Positions 54,001 through 62,808 of a stretch of DNA of 64,000 nucleotides are shown one piece after another. The translations under genes were made by a program, and so were the position numbers. Origin of the DNA: Thalassobius sp034670005 (GTDB taxonomy: Bacteria > Pseudomonadota > Alphaproteobacteria > Rhodobacterales > Rhodobacteraceae); contig NZ_JAXMOH010000001.1 in NCBI RefSeq assembly GCF_034670005.1, forward strand, positions 372,001-436,000. The letters run 5' to 3'. The notes beneath the pieces were generated by a model that had not been told where the DNA came from, searched no databases, and saw only the letters and a list, made by a program, of their open reading frames with translations. Positions within the stretch are counted from its first letter, which is position 1; each line of letters opens with the position of its first letter.

Positions 54001-54109
54001 TGCGATGATGGGCGGGATCATCGCCGGCACGCTGATCACCCTGATCTTCGCCCCGGCGCTCTATGTGGCGGTCTACAGAGTCCGGCCAACCGATAAGGAG
54101 GCTTCATGA
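51062..54109 (+). CDS. RND efflux permease
   Basis: A 1015-residue inner-membrane proton-driven pump of the AcrB/HAE type. The N-terminal helix is followed by a large periplasmic loop, a central membrane block including LGLLVDDAMITIETM (the helix-4 region with the Asp-Asp proton relay), a second loop and a C-terminal membrane block (LALIGILIRNSIILAQAI). Twelve helices fit. The substrate class (drug, solvent or metal) is unclear; the metal-type motif of CusA/CzcA was not seen. The outer-membrane channel is not encoded here. Confidence 0.92.
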   Translation: MTRFNLSDWALNHRSFTWFLMIVSMIAGAISYTSMGREEDPSFTIPTMVVAASMPGATAEEMLSQVTDRIEQKLQELDGLDITRSVTYPGQTVVYVDLGDGVSGDEIDARWLRVRNLMSDIRGEFPQEFKGFSFNDDFGDVFGNVYAFTSDGYSPDEVKTYAEHIRDQVQTLDAAGKVDLIGTRERVAHIEFSTTRLAALGLDGQSVLHAIAAQNQIVPSGSIQTADERILIRVSGQFDDVEALADAPLRIGGVFFTLADVAKVTEGYADPPKSLVRYNGQEAIGLIVGMREGENILAFGTELDTLMDQLEADLPIGIEIHKVADQPRVVEESVGHFLRALAEAVVIVLAVSFVSLGARAGFIVSLTIPLVLALTFVVLDAMGVTLQRISLGALIIALGLLVDDAMITIETMISRLEKGESRARAASHAWTSIAWPMLSGTLITAAGFIPIGLNGSSAGEYTISLFYVIGISLLISWFVAVMFAPVLGATFLPKKWKHHDPAPGPLRRLFHVMLRFSMRFRYLTILLTMGIFAVSVVGLGKVEQQFFPTSDRPEIVVDVSLRQNVSFFATDTEIATFEDWLSQQEGVEFWTTYVGDGAPRFVLTLQGPTAGPHVGQVVIMTTGSQARDRLAKAIADYSEQRVGVEFFAKYVELGPPVGKPVQYRITGPNADILRDSGRELAAVLARDSRLHAVGLDWNEPVRVVRVNLDQARLRQLGLTQSDVSGVLASLFEGSQVTQLRQNRDLIDVLMRGEAKDRTSLKALQNLQFASAQGVPIPLSSIATLEWVTEQPILYQRNRKPVITVSAAILTKDQPATIVSALENDIAAFQASLPRGYNVAVGGTVAESADSQAPIMAAVPIMVFIILLLTMMQVQSFRTMFVVMAVAPLGLIGVVASLLISGAPLGFVAFLGVLALIGILIRNSIILAQAINDLIAEGKSRWDAVFLASDQRARPILLTAAAASLALIPISRQVFWGPMAYAMMGGIIAGTLITLIFAPALYVAVYRVRPTDKEAS

Positions 54110-54810
54110 CTGACGCCGAGCCCAGCAACCATCGCACCCGAGTTGGGCGGCAGCGCCGCGAACGAATGCGCGCCCGTCTGATCGAAGCCGCCACGCTGGT
54201 TTTTGCTGAACACGGCCCCGATGCGGCACAGATCGACCACGTGATCCAGCAGGCTGGTGTTTCGCGAGGCACGTTCTACAACTACTTCCAATCGACCGAC
54301 GAATTGTTGATTGAAGCAAAAAACGCGCTGGCTGCCGAAATGGTTATCATGGTCAGCGAAGCGACCGATCCGTCGGCACCGCCTGCCCAGCGCCTGGCCG
54401 CAGGCCTCAAGGCGTTTATCGATCTGGTTCAGCGCCATCCGCTGCTGCTGGAATTCATCACACGCCTCGGGGTGCGCTACTTCGATGCTTGGGGGATCAT
54501 TGTCCCAGTGTCGCCCGAAGGGGAATTGTCGAACGCGCTCAACGAAAACGTGGCGGAAACGCTGTCTCCGGGTATGGCAAATGATATTCTTCAGGCGTCC
54601 ACGCTCATGATTCTGCTGCGGTTGATGGCGGGTAAGAAGGTCGACATTACAGCCTTCGTTTCTGCGATGCTGCGAATGCTCGGACATCCGACGACCGAAG
54701 CCATGCGCATCGCCAATCGCCCCTACACGCCGGTTAAGGTGCCCGCCGACAGCCTGATCAGCCGAAGCGAGACGGCACGCCAAACCGGAGTATCTTCGCG
54801 CCCCACCTAA
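54106..54810 (+). CDS. TetR family regulator of the RND operon
   Basis: A 234-residue repressor with a helix-turn-helix at about 42-68 (HVIQQAGVSRGTFYNYF). Its start overlaps the pump stop by 4 bp, so it is made from the efflux message and should repress it, a feedback arrangement. The palindrome at 48893-48906 is the candidate site. The C-terminal domain probably senses a pump substrate. Confidence 0.88.
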   Translation: MTDAEPSNHRTRVGRQRRERMRARLIEAATLVFAEHGPDAAQIDHVIQQAGVSRGTFYNYFQSTDELLIEAKNALAAEMVIMVSEATDPSAPPAQRLAAGLKAFIDLVQRHPLLLEFITRLGVRYFDAWGIIVPVSPEGELSNALNENVAETLSPGMANDILQASTLMILLRLMAGKKVDITAFVSAMLRMLGHPTTEAMRIANRPYTPVKVPADSLISRSETARQTGVSSRPT

Positions 54811-54842
54811 CCGCCCTGCCAATGCGCGAAATACTCTGTTTT

Positions 54843-57800
54843 CTAGGCAGGAAGCTCGTGAATACTGACTTCGGGACAGGTCTGCTTTGCTATTTCGCAG
54901 ACATGTGCATGGTGTGTCAGATAGATCACCTGTCCCGTTTCACTCATCTTGGCAAGCAACCTGAATGCTTCGGCGGCGCGGTCATCGTCAAAGCTTTCCA
55001 TTATATCGTCGGCGACAAATGGCACTGGCCCATTGTTGCGAACAAATTCGTGATATCCGGCGATCCGCAAGGCGAGGTAAAGCTGCGCACGCGTTCCGTC
55101 CGACAACTGCCCGGCCTGTTTGGATCCGCCTTCCGCAGCCAAGGCCACGAGAATTTCACGCATGCCATCCGGTTGCGCGGCAAGGCCGGAATAGCGCCCC
55201 AGAGACATAGCGCGGAAGGCTTCCGAAGCGCGGTCCAGCATTCCACTGCGATGGGTGTCGCGATATTGTCTGAGTGCCGCGTCGACGGCAAGCAGACCAA
55301 GCCGCTTCTGAAGGTGTTCGCGGGCACTCTCCTCCATCTCCAGAAGTAAAGTCTGGCGCTGTTCCTCAAGTCGCGCGACCGCATCATCCCCACCGACTTT
55401 TTCGAGATCATCTTCGGTCTTGCGGAAACTGGTATGCGCCTCCTCCTGATTTGATCGCAACGTTTTCAGATCGGTTCGCAGACTTTCCGCACGCGCTTCC
55501 AATTCGGTCTTGCTCACCCCTTCCAAACGCTTCAAAGCATCCTGTACCGTGCTGGTTTGCAACCGGTCACACAGATCTTCGACACAGTTGTTATGGCTGT
55601 CTTGTAGTTTTTCCCGGTCCCCGGCACGCGACAGCGCCTCGCGCGTCTGCTGCCAATTTTTCACCCCAAAAAACTGCATGAACTCGGACGTCCGGGTACG
55701 GTGTAGCTTGGCCTTACCTTCGATTTCCGAATGAGTCCGCCGGGCTGATGCAAGCCGTTTTTGCAGATCGATGCGCTGCTCATGACTTGTCTCGGCGCGG
55801 CGCTGACGCTGGATGATATGGTGCCATGCTTCATGCGGCAGGTCTTCCGCTGTCATGCCCACGCGGGCTGTCAAAGTGTTCACTGCTGCCGCGAACTGGT
55901 CTCTGTTGGTTTCCATCGCGGTAATACGGCGATTCAGATCAGCCGCGTGGTCGAAGTGGCGGCGCAACTGGTCCAGCTCTTCGAGAATGGCGCTCATCTC
56001 GGCCACAGTCGGGGGCGCGTCGGCCATCCAGGTATCTACACAGGCGGCGGCCCAATCAGATTGCCATTTGGACATGACATCGGCGGCTGTGACCAACGCA
56101 GATTCCCGCCGCGCCAGCTCCTGCTGCGCATTCGCATCTGCTTCTGCGAGCGCCTGAATTTGCGTCGCGTGGTCCAGTACGGACTGCGCGGTTTCCAGCG
56201 CATGGGTCAGGTCAGTATCCTTTTCCATGCCTCGCCCGGCCTGCGCCATCGCTGACAAGAGCCCGGAACGTGCGCGCTCCAACGAACTGTCACAAAGCGA
56301 CACCCGGCGCCGGGCTTCAGTGCATTTGCGCAAAGCTTCGCGGGCATCATCTGCTCGTGTCATCCAGGCGAAGAATGCCTCGGCTGTCATATCCGCGGAC
56401 AGCAAAGGCGACACGCCGGTCACGATACTGGTCAAGCGTTCCGCCAGCTTTTCGCGCAGTGCCTCGGCCCCTTTCACCCCGATTTTTGCGTCATTGACCC
56501 TGCGCCGGGCGTCGGCCAGCGCCTGTTCGGCCTCCAAGGCGATCTTCGCCTGCGTTCTTTGATCAACGATAGTCGCCGCGACCTGATCATCAAGACGCAT
56601 CGCCACCTCGAAACGATCCGCCGTCTCGCTGTTCAGATTGGCCCGGTGGTGAACCCATTCCGCCTCGCGCCGGGCTCGGGCCTTTGCCGCATCTTCAAGC
56701 GTCACAGTGGACGCAGCAGAGGTTTGCTGCAGACGCGCTTGGCGCTGCGCTGCCTCTTCCTCAAGCCGCGCCAGCGTTTCGCGTTGCAATACGATCTTGC
56801 GCGTTGCGTCCTCCATTTCTGCCGCCAATCGTTCCACGACGGGGCGCTCAGGCAGAACAAGGTTCGCAACCGCTGCGGCATCTCCGATCCAAGGGGCCAG
56901 CGCGGCAAGCTTTTCTTGCCAAAGAGCATCAGCGTCGTCCAGCGACGCTTGCGCGCGGTCGCGCGACCCAACAGGGTCGTCGCGGCGGATGCTTTGAACC
57001 AGCCCGCCAAGCCCACCCAAATCGGCAGTGCTCCCACCAGCTGTCTTCAGACGCTGCGCAGTCCGCTCTGCTTCGGTCCGGGCGCGTTCCAGTTCGTAGG
57101 TTGCAACGGCATGTCTGGTTTCAATGCCAGAATGCTGTTCGACCAACCCGCGAAGTCGACCCAACACCGCGACTTCTGGCAGGACCGCGTCAGGCTCGGC
57201 ACCGGATTGCCCCAAACGGGCCAGACTGACACGGATCGCCTGATTTTCAATGTCCCGTTCCTTCAGGCGCTTGGGCAGGTCAGTCGATGCCGTATCGTAG
57301 GCTGATTTCAGCTTTCCAGCGGCTTCGATACGATCGCGGGCTTCAAGTATTTCTGTGTCCTGCGGAATTCTGCCCAGCTCTTCTTCGAGGGCTGCGACAG
57401 ACTTTTCAGAAGCTTCAAGCCGTGTCGCCATTTCCGTTTCTTCACGATCCAGAGCAGGCAATTCGGCAAGCCACCCTTCAGGCGGAACGGGCAGGTCGCC
57501 AAATTCGGAGAGCTGATCCTCAATGCGTTCAAGCCGTAAGGCAAGCGGCAATGCACCCGACAAACGTTCCGTTTCATTAAGAGCGGTTTGCGCGGCCTCG
57601 GCCTCTTTTCGGGCGCTCTGCCAGGCGGCCTGTTTTACGTCCCGTTCCTTGGCAAGCCGGGCATATTCTGGCGCAGCGGTATCCAGTGATTTCATCCGCT
57701 CGCCGAGCGCATCAAACTCTGCTCTGAGGTCCCGCAGTCGCCCCTTGCGCCCCGTTGCGTTCAGAAATTCCGCTGATTCATCCCGCAGCGAGTCAATCTG

Positions 57801-58286
57801 CGCGGCAATATCTGTCAATCCGGCGCTGGCCTGAAACAACAGCTCTCCAAGGTCGCCTTCGCTAGCAAGGATGCTTTCCCCGCCATCGTCCAGTGTCTGC
57901 CGGTTAAGCGAAAACATCGCTGCATAGGAGGCCCGGTCAAGCCCTCGCAGGCCAACATTCAACAGCGCTTCGCCAATCGGGGCCCCTTGGGCATCGAGCA
58001 GGGAATGGTCGCGTTTCTTGATCCGGGTCACGCTATGCGAACGGCCGTCAATCTCGAGCGCCGCACCAAGCTGCATGGATGGGTAAGGATGCAGAAACCC
58101 CATCGGGCTACGCACCGGAATCTGAAACAACAGATCAAGCCAGGCCGACAGAAAGGTCGATTTTCCAGCCTCGTTGGCACCATAAATCACATGCAAATCG
58201 GGGCTGCCTTTGACTGCGGTGCCAAAGGGCAGGCTCAGGTCGGTGAATTTGCCGTACCGCGTCAGATCGAAACAAGTCAGGCGCAT
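54843..58286 (-). CDS. yhaN: AAA ATPase of the YhaN/SbcC type
   Basis: An 1147-residue SMC/Rad50-like ATPase. Walker A GANEAGKST is at 36-44. Long coiled coils run from about 170 to 1010. The C-terminal lobe has the signature region QLSDGTRAQLYLALRIA and Walker B FVADDIMESFDDD. No CxxC zinc hook was seen in the coils, unlike SbcC, but as in YhaN. It follows the YhaO-like nuclease gene with a 3-bp gap and should form an Mre11-Rad50-type complex with it for DNA end processing or repair. It is not close enough to be called SbcC. Confidence 0.85.
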   Translation of the reverse strand: MRLTCFDLTRYGKFTDLSLPFGTAVKGSPDLHVIYGANEAGKSTFLSAWLDLLFQIPVRSPMGFLHPYPSMQLGAALEIDGRSHSVTRIKKRDHSLLDAQGAPIGEALLNVGLRGLDRASYAAMFSLNRQTLDDGGESILASEGDLGELLFQASAGLTDIAAQIDSLRDESAEFLNATGRKGRLRDLRAEFDALGERMKSLDTAAPEYARLAKERDVKQAAWQSARKEAEAAQTALNETERLSGALPLALRLERIEDQLSEFGDLPVPPEGWLAELPALDREETEMATRLEASEKSVAALEEELGRIPQDTEILEARDRIEAAGKLKSAYDTASTDLPKRLKERDIENQAIRVSLARLGQSGAEPDAVLPEVAVLGRLRGLVEQHSGIETRHAVATYELERARTEAERTAQRLKTAGGSTADLGGLGGLVQSIRRDDPVGSRDRAQASLDDADALWQEKLAALAPWIGDAAAVANLVLPERPVVERLAAEMEDATRKIVLQRETLARLEEEAAQRQARLQQTSAASTVTLEDAAKARARREAEWVHHRANLNSETADRFEVAMRLDDQVAATIVDQRTQAKIALEAEQALADARRRVNDAKIGVKGAEALREKLAERLTSIVTGVSPLLSADMTAEAFFAWMTRADDAREALRKCTEARRRVSLCDSSLERARSGLLSAMAQAGRGMEKDTDLTHALETAQSVLDHATQIQALAEADANAQQELARRESALVTAADVMSKWQSDWAAACVDTWMADAPPTVAEMSAILEELDQLRRHFDHAADLNRRITAMETNRDQFAAAVNTLTARVGMTAEDLPHEAWHHIIQRQRRAETSHEQRIDLQKRLASARRTHSEIEGKAKLHRTRTSEFMQFFGVKNWQQTREALSRAGDREKLQDSHNNCVEDLCDRLQTSTVQDALKRLEGVSKTELEARAESLRTDLKTLRSNQEEAHTSFRKTEDDLEKVGGDDAVARLEEQRQTLLLEMEESAREHLQKRLGLLAVDAALRQYRDTHRSGMLDRASEAFRAMSLGRYSGLAAQPDGMREILVALAAEGGSKQAGQLSDGTRAQLYLALRIAGYHEFVRNNGPVPFVADDIMESFDDDRAAEAFRLLAKMSETGQVIYLTHHAHVCEIAKQTCPEVSIHELPA

Positions 58287-58289
58287 CGC

Positions 58290-59534
58290 TCAGCCCTCCG
58301 ATTCTTCGAGACGGGCAAGTATGTCCATCGCACCTTGTCGCATAGCATCGCCCAGCGCCTCGATAACCTGTTCTTCATTGTCTCCAATGATCCCGCGCAA
58401 TTCACGTGGCAGATGTTTGAGCATTAGGTCCAACTCGGCCTGCACCCGGGGATCGTCCGCACGAAGCGGCCCATCGGCCACGAGGGCCGCCATTTCGCCG
58501 ACTGCGCCGCCAGCCTTGCTGGCTGCCTCGGCATCCAACGCGATCTCGACCTTGTCTATCCAGAGCGTCCCAATCTGTTCAGCAACGACCTGCGCCTCGG
58601 AACGCAACAGGTCCGCATCCCTGTGCGCGCGCCAGGTCAGTGGTGATTTTCCTTCCAGCACGGGCCGGACAATCAGATGTTCGCCTTCGTTGTCCCGCCG
58701 GGCCGATCTCAGCCCATGTTTCAGGGTCTCCACAACGTCACTCCAATCTGCAATCGCGCTGCATTCAACCGCTAGGCGCTCAAACTGTGCAACGGCCAGA
58801 TGCCTTTCTTGCAGGTTCACCCTGCCCGCGTCAGTCACCGAAACCAAGGTAACAGATTTCCGCCCGGCTTCTCCGATATCCCTGCCTTGCGGGATGCCGG
58901 GCATCACGACGGTTGTCGGCCCCGGATAAACGGCGCGTTTATGGATATGTCCCAGCGCCCAATAGTCGAAGCTCATGTTTTGCAGATCAGCGAGCGTACA
59001 GGGTGCGTATGGGTCATGTCCCGATGCGCCGGCCAGGCTGGTATGAAGCAGGCCAATGTTGAAAGCCCCTGGCACTGGCGGGTGGAATTGGTCCAGCAGG
59101 CTGTCAGGCGCATGCGGCTGCCGGAATGAAATGCCATGCACAGCAACAGAGTGACCGTTCCACGTGACCTCCTCGACCTCGGCACGACCGGAAAACACCT
59201 TGACCGCATCTGGCAAAACCAATTCACGGGTAATTTTCGAAGCAGCATCATGATTGCCGCGAATGATGAAAACCTGAACACCCCCCACTGTCAGCCGCTC
59301 CATCTCTTGTGACAGAAACCGGGCCGTTTTCATCGATGTCTGACCGCCGTCATAAAGGTCGCCGGCGATCACGAGCGCCTGGACCTGTTCGGCAAGACAC
59401 AGATCTACGATACGCGAAAATGTAATCCTGGTGGCGCTACCGACCATTTCAGCCAAGTTCGCGTCACGCAGCGCCAGCGATTTCAATGGAGAATCAAGGT
59501 GAATGTCGGCTGTATGAACAAACTTGAATGCCAC
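58290..59534 (-). CDS. yhaO: Metallophosphoesterase of the YhaO/SbcD type
   Basis: A 414-residue calcineurin-fold nuclease. Phosphoesterase motifs are in order: HTADIHLDSPL (Asp10, His12), GDLYDGG near 68, GNHDAAS near 108, and GHIHKRA later. The C-terminal part would contact the ATPase. The start is GTG at 59534 with GAGGTGG upstream; an open frame continues 31 codons but lacks a ribosome site. First gene of the yhaO-yhaN pair. The 217 bp upstream hold no gene. Confidence 0.85.
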   Translation of the reverse strand: MAFKFVHTADIHLDSPLKSLALRDANLAEMVGSATRITFSRIVDLCLAEQVQALVIAGDLYDGGQTSMKTARFLSQEMERLTVGGVQVFIIRGNHDAASKITRELVLPDAVKVFSGRAEVEEVTWNGHSVAVHGISFRQPHAPDSLLDQFHPPVPGAFNIGLLHTSLAGASGHDPYAPCTLADLQNMSFDYWALGHIHKRAVYPGPTTVVMPGIPQGRDIGEAGRKSVTLVSVTDAGRVNLQERHLAVAQFERLAVECSAIADWSDVVETLKHGLRSARRDNEGEHLIVRPVLEGKSPLTWRAHRDADLLRSEAQVVAEQIGTLWIDKVEIALDAEAASKAGGAVGEMAALVADGPLRADDPRVQAELDLMLKHLPRELRGIIGDNEEQVIEALGDAMRQGAMDILARLEESEG

Positions 59535-59751
59535 GGTCCCACCTCGGAAAAAGCCTATGGCAGAACGTGAAGCCATGAGACCGGGCTGGTCAAGTCGATA
59601 GCTGTGGACCGGGCCGCGAACGGGCACCTTGTATCTTGGAAATCAGTGTTCAAGAGCGCATTCCCGACTTTGGCCACCGTGACGATTGAAATGATCGGAC
59701 GGACGTATTTCGGTCAGGCAGAGTTGATCCTGAGCGTCGACAAGCGCGGGA

Positions 59752-60273
59752 TCAAGCCGTTTCCACAGCGGCCCCGACCACGTCGGCCACCCATTTTTCC
59801 AGCGCGTCGCCTTCGGGGGGCAAACACATGGCCAACCCTGCTGCGAATTCCTCGAAAGCCGGGAGATTCAGTGCATTTATACCGACGATGACGGGAATAT
59901 CCATGACCAGAGCGTCGGCAATCAGCCCCCGGAATCCGCGTCCCTCGGCTTCGTGTTTGCCAAATTTATTGATGATAAGCACGTCTGCACCACACGAAAG
60001 ACGTGCCGCGGCCAAGCCAACGGCGGTTTCCAATGCCGCCGGGTCAAGCCTGCATCCGCGTGATGACCGACCAAGATCCTGACTTACCCGCAGAATCGGC
60101 CCGTCGGGCAGCACCTGAACATCCATGTCACATGGACCGGCATCTTCGCGTTCAGAATTGATCTGAACGGTGCCACAGCATCTGAGACCACGTGAGGCAA
60201 GCGCACTGGCCAGCTTGAAAAGGATCAGGTCAGTATCGCCCCGTCCGGGCGCCATGGTGTAAGCAAGGTTCAT
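59752..60273 (-). CDS. DUF2478 domain-containing protein (putative NTP-binding)
   Basis: A 173-residue protein matching DUF2478 (NLAYTMAPGRGDTDLILFKLA at the N-terminus, key residues 2-15; DVLIINKFGKHEAEGRGFRG near 97). The family is often placed by molybdenum transport or cofactor genes and has a P-loop-like fold by report, but no clear GKS/T is seen here. It is the last gene of the nar run, 20 bp past the moeA remnant. A molybdenum-related role is inferred from the nitrate reductase context. Confidence 0.78.
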   Translation of the reverse strand: MNLAYTMAPGRGDTDLILFKLASALASRGLRCCGTVQINSEREDAGPCDMDVQVLPDGPILRVSQDLGRSSRGCRLDPAALETAVGLAAARLSCGADVLIINKFGKHEAEGRGFRGLIADALVMDIPVIVGINALNLPAFEEFAAGLAMCLPPEGDALEKWVADVVGAAVETA

Positions 60274-60293
60274 CTCTCTCGTCCTCAGAATGG

Positions 60294-60659
60294 TTAAAAG
60301 GGTTGGAATTCGACAAATGCGCCCGCAGGCAGCGCTTCGGCCTCTGTGGGCAAATAAATCAGTCCGTCCGCGTCGGGCAGAGACCTGACATGCGCCGAAT
60401 AGGTTTCAGCCTCAAAGGTAGCGACTTCGCGTCCCTGCAGATCGAAACCCGTGTAGATCTCCGGGCGCAATTCACAGCCTCCAGCCTTTCGGGATATGGC
60501 CCGCGCCGCGACGACATTCCTCCTGAGGGCGGCGCCGCCTGTTTCACCGGTCAATTTTCTGACTGATGCCTCGTCGATGCTGATCAACGTGCCAGCGGTG
60601 TCGCGCCGGGCACACCCGCAGCCCTGCCGTGGGAAAGGTTCCCAAAGATCATGCACCAT
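60294..60659 (-). pseudogene. moeA: Internally deleted moeA remnant
   Basis: A 121-codon open frame whose two ends both resemble MoeA, while the middle is missing. Residues 1-32 (LWEPFPRQGCGC; TLISIDEA) match the N-terminus of nar-linked MoeA. Residues from about 38 on match the C-terminal domain (ending GLIYLPTEAEALPAGAFVEF). The central molybdopterin/Mo-insertion domains, usually about 280 residues, are absent. The frame is preserved, so a short protein may still be made, but it cannot do the molybdenum insertion step. It overlaps the hemerythrin gene by 11 bp. Confidence 0.65.
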
Positions 60660-61218
60660 CTATTTTCTCCGAATTTGACGGCAGACCACGTCTTTCACGC
60701 ATATGCTGCGAAAGCGTCTGCAAATCCCGCTTCGTCAGGCGGGCATGTGCAATCGGCAGAAGGATCGCGTTTTCGGCCGCAAGGTGACGGCGCGCGTGAC
60801 CGGAAAACCGCAAAAGTGTCTCGCTTTCCCTGTCCGTGGGACCAGCGGCCTCATCGAGGCACCGTACAAGGATAGTGCGCACTTCTGGCAGCAGGCAGGA
60901 GACTTCGTCCAGATCACTTCTGATCCGGGTGATCGTGCGCTCGATCTCATCCTCGGCTGTGCAACGCTGGGCGAGAAGGGGAAACAGATCCTCGGCTTCA
61001 TCACGCATATGCACGTTCAGTTCCTCGTTCAGAAACCGCAGCACCGTGAGGGTGGCCCATCGATCAAAAGACGCGGCGGACACGAGCCCGTCGATCACCG
61101 CGCATATCTGCCGTTCGTGCAGATGGTCTTCGCTGATGAAGTCAAGCGGTGCCGCAAGCAGGGTAAGGTCTGTCGGGGACAGGCCGCTTCCGCGCTGCGT
61201 CGGCTCTGGCTGTTTCAT
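60649..61218 (-). CDS. Hemerythrin HHE-domain protein
   Basis: A 189-residue helical protein of the HHE cation-binding family. Probable diiron ligands are His32, His34, His70, Glu74, His141, His145 and Glu149. It lies between the parvulin and moeA remnant in the nar operon. Such proteins in denitrifier clusters are thought to bind nitric oxide or oxygen or to help repair iron centres; this is not shown here. A 20-bp gap separates it from the parvulin gene. Confidence 0.82.
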   Translation of the reverse strand: MKQPEPTQRGSGLSPTDLTLLAAPLDFISEDHLHERQICAVIDGLVSAASFDRWATLTVLRFLNEELNVHMRDEAEDLFPLLAQRCTAEDEIERTITRIRSDLDEVSCLLPEVRTILVRCLDEAAGPTDRESETLLRFSGHARRHLAAENAILLPIAHARLTKRDLQTLSQHMRERRGLPSNSEKIDGA

Positions 61219-61238
61219 GACACGCCCTTTCGCGTGTT

Positions 61239-62033
61239 TCAGATCGGCGCAAGGCTTGCGCCCTTGATTTCTGCGCCCTTGGCAAGTGACTCGATAAAAT
61301 CCCGCGATGCCCGGGCCCAGGCCGCTTTCTCCAGTGCCTGCGCGATCTTGGGGCGGACGGTTTCATAAGGCAGCACCTGTCCCGGCGCGATGGCATTCAG
61401 GCGGATGATATGCCAGCCATGCCGTGACAAAACCGGCGCTGGCGTCATGCTTCCTTCGGCAATTGCCCGCAGCGCCGCCTCGAACTCTGGCACAGTGTCG
61501 CCCGGACCAAGCTGCCCCAAATGACCGCCTGATGCCTTTGACCCGCAATCGCTTTCGCGGGCGGTCAGGGCAAATCTTTTTGCATCGCCATCCAGCCGCG
61601 CTAACATGCCCTGCGCGCGGGCTTCGGCCATTGCGCGGGCTGCGTCATCGCGCGGATCGCAGGCACACAAGATATGTGACACATCCCACAGTGGTGCTGA
61701 TCGGTAGCGACCCGGGTCTTTCGCCCATTCGGCGCGAACCGCCTCATCCGTCACCGGAATGATGCTCAGCGCCTCGTCGAGAAGGGCACGGATCAGGGCC
61801 TCGTCCTCGGTCTCGAAACGTTCTGGGGCAAGTTCCTCGGGATCGGGATCAAGATCGCGGCGGCGCGCCTCCTGAAGTAGCAAGGCGCGGATCGCCATCG
61901 CCTGTGCTGCCTTTCGCCAGGCGATGCCCGGCTTGTCCTTGGGGGCGGTGTGGTTCTGGGCCTCGGCAGCAATCGCCGCCGAGGGAATGGCTTCGCCGTT
62001 GACGACGACATCGGGGAAAAGCGCCATGTTCAT
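61239..62033 (-). CDS. Parvulin-type peptidylprolyl isomerase (nar operon)
   Basis: A 264-residue protein with an N-terminal helical (SurA-like) segment and a PpiC domain at about 115-215 (VSHILCACDPRDDA; SKASGGHLGQLGPGDTVPEFE; SRHGWHIIRL). No signal peptide is visible, so it would act in the cytosol on the nitrate reductase subunits. This gene type is a regular partner of narGHJI in Rhodobacterales and Paracoccus. Its start at 62033 lies 5 bp after the narI stop. A second ATG at 62027 is possible. Confidence 0.85.
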   Translation of the reverse strand: MNMALFPDVVVNGEAIPSAAIAAEAQNHTAPKDKPGIAWRKAAQAMAIRALLLQEARRRDLDPDPEELAPERFETEDEALIRALLDEALSIIPVTDEAVRAEWAKDPGRYRSAPLWDVSHILCACDPRDDAARAMAEARAQGMLARLDGDAKRFALTARESDCGSKASGGHLGQLGPGDTVPEFEAALRAIAEGSMTPAPVLSRHGWHIIRLNAIAPGQVLPYETVRPKIAQALEKAAWARASRDFIESLAKGAEIKGASLAPI

Positions 62034-62038
62034 CGTTC

Positions 62039-62797
62039 CTACTCCGCCGCTGTGGTGGTCGAGGACCGATGCTTGCCCTGCAGATCATCATGGGCGCTGC
62101 GGCGGTCCTCTAGAGGACGACGGCGGCGTGATCGTACGATCTGATAGCCGGGACGCAGCGTGACATAGCGGATCGGCACCGACAGCATGTGAACCAGCCG
62201 GGTGAACGGGAACAGCAGAAAAATGGTCAAGCCAAGAAACAGATGCAGCTTGAACACCAACGCGACATCCGCAATTTGATCCGCTGCTCCTGACCGGAAG
62301 GTAAAGATCATCTGCGCCCAGGACATGAACTTGGTCATTTCGCGCCCATCGAGGTGTTTCAAAGAAACGAAGATTGTCCCCAATCCAAGAACAAGCTGCG
62401 CCAGCAACAGCGCCAGAATGGCGATGTCGGCAAAGCTGGAGGTCTTGCGAATTCTGGGGTCGGTCCAGCGTCGATGAAACAGCATCCCCCCGCCGGCCAG
62501 CGCCATGGCGCCGGCAATTCCGCCTGCAACAACCGCCAGAATCTGTTTGGCGCCGTGGCTGATGCCAAGGGCATCAAAGATCGCAATCGGTGTCAAAAGA
62601 CCAATCAGATGTCCAAAGAAAATGACCAGCACACCGACATGGAACAACACCGATCCAATGATCAATTGCTTGCGCCTTAACAACTGGCTCGACGAAGATT
62701 TCCAGGTGAAGGGGTCACGTTCGTAACGCGCGACCGATCCGATCAATAGAATTGACAGGGCGATGTAGGGGTATATCCCAAACAGAAAATCATGCAT
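62039..62797 (-). CDS. narI: Respiratory nitrate reductase gamma subunit (cytochrome b)
   Basis: A 252-residue membrane diheme cytochrome b that oxidises quinol and passes electrons to NarH. Five hydrophobic segments are seen. Heme ligands are His53, His63, His185 and His203, matching E. coli NarI. The ATG at 62797 follows AAGGAG. It lies 11 bp after narJ. The C-terminal tail past about 220 is unusually basic. Confidence 0.95.
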   Translation of the reverse strand: MHDFLFGIYPYIALSILLIGSVARYERDPFTWKSSSSQLLRRKQLIIGSVLFHVGVLVIFFGHLIGLLTPIAIFDALGISHGAKQILAVVAGGIAGAMALAGGGMLFHRRWTDPRIRKTSSFADIAILALLLAQLVLGLGTIFVSLKHLDGREMTKFMSWAQMIFTFRSGAADQIADVALVFKLHLFLGLTIFLLFPFTRLVHMLSVPIRYVTLRPGYQIVRSRRRRPLEDRRSAHDDLQGKHRSSTTTAAE

Positions 62798-62808
62798 TTC
62801 TATCTCCT

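Noticed and set aside
54843..59534. SbcCD assignment for the nuclease/ATPase pair
   Set aside because: No CxxC zinc hook was seen and the N- and C-terminal blocks fit YhaN/YhaO better. A defence role was considered, but no other defence genes are nearby.
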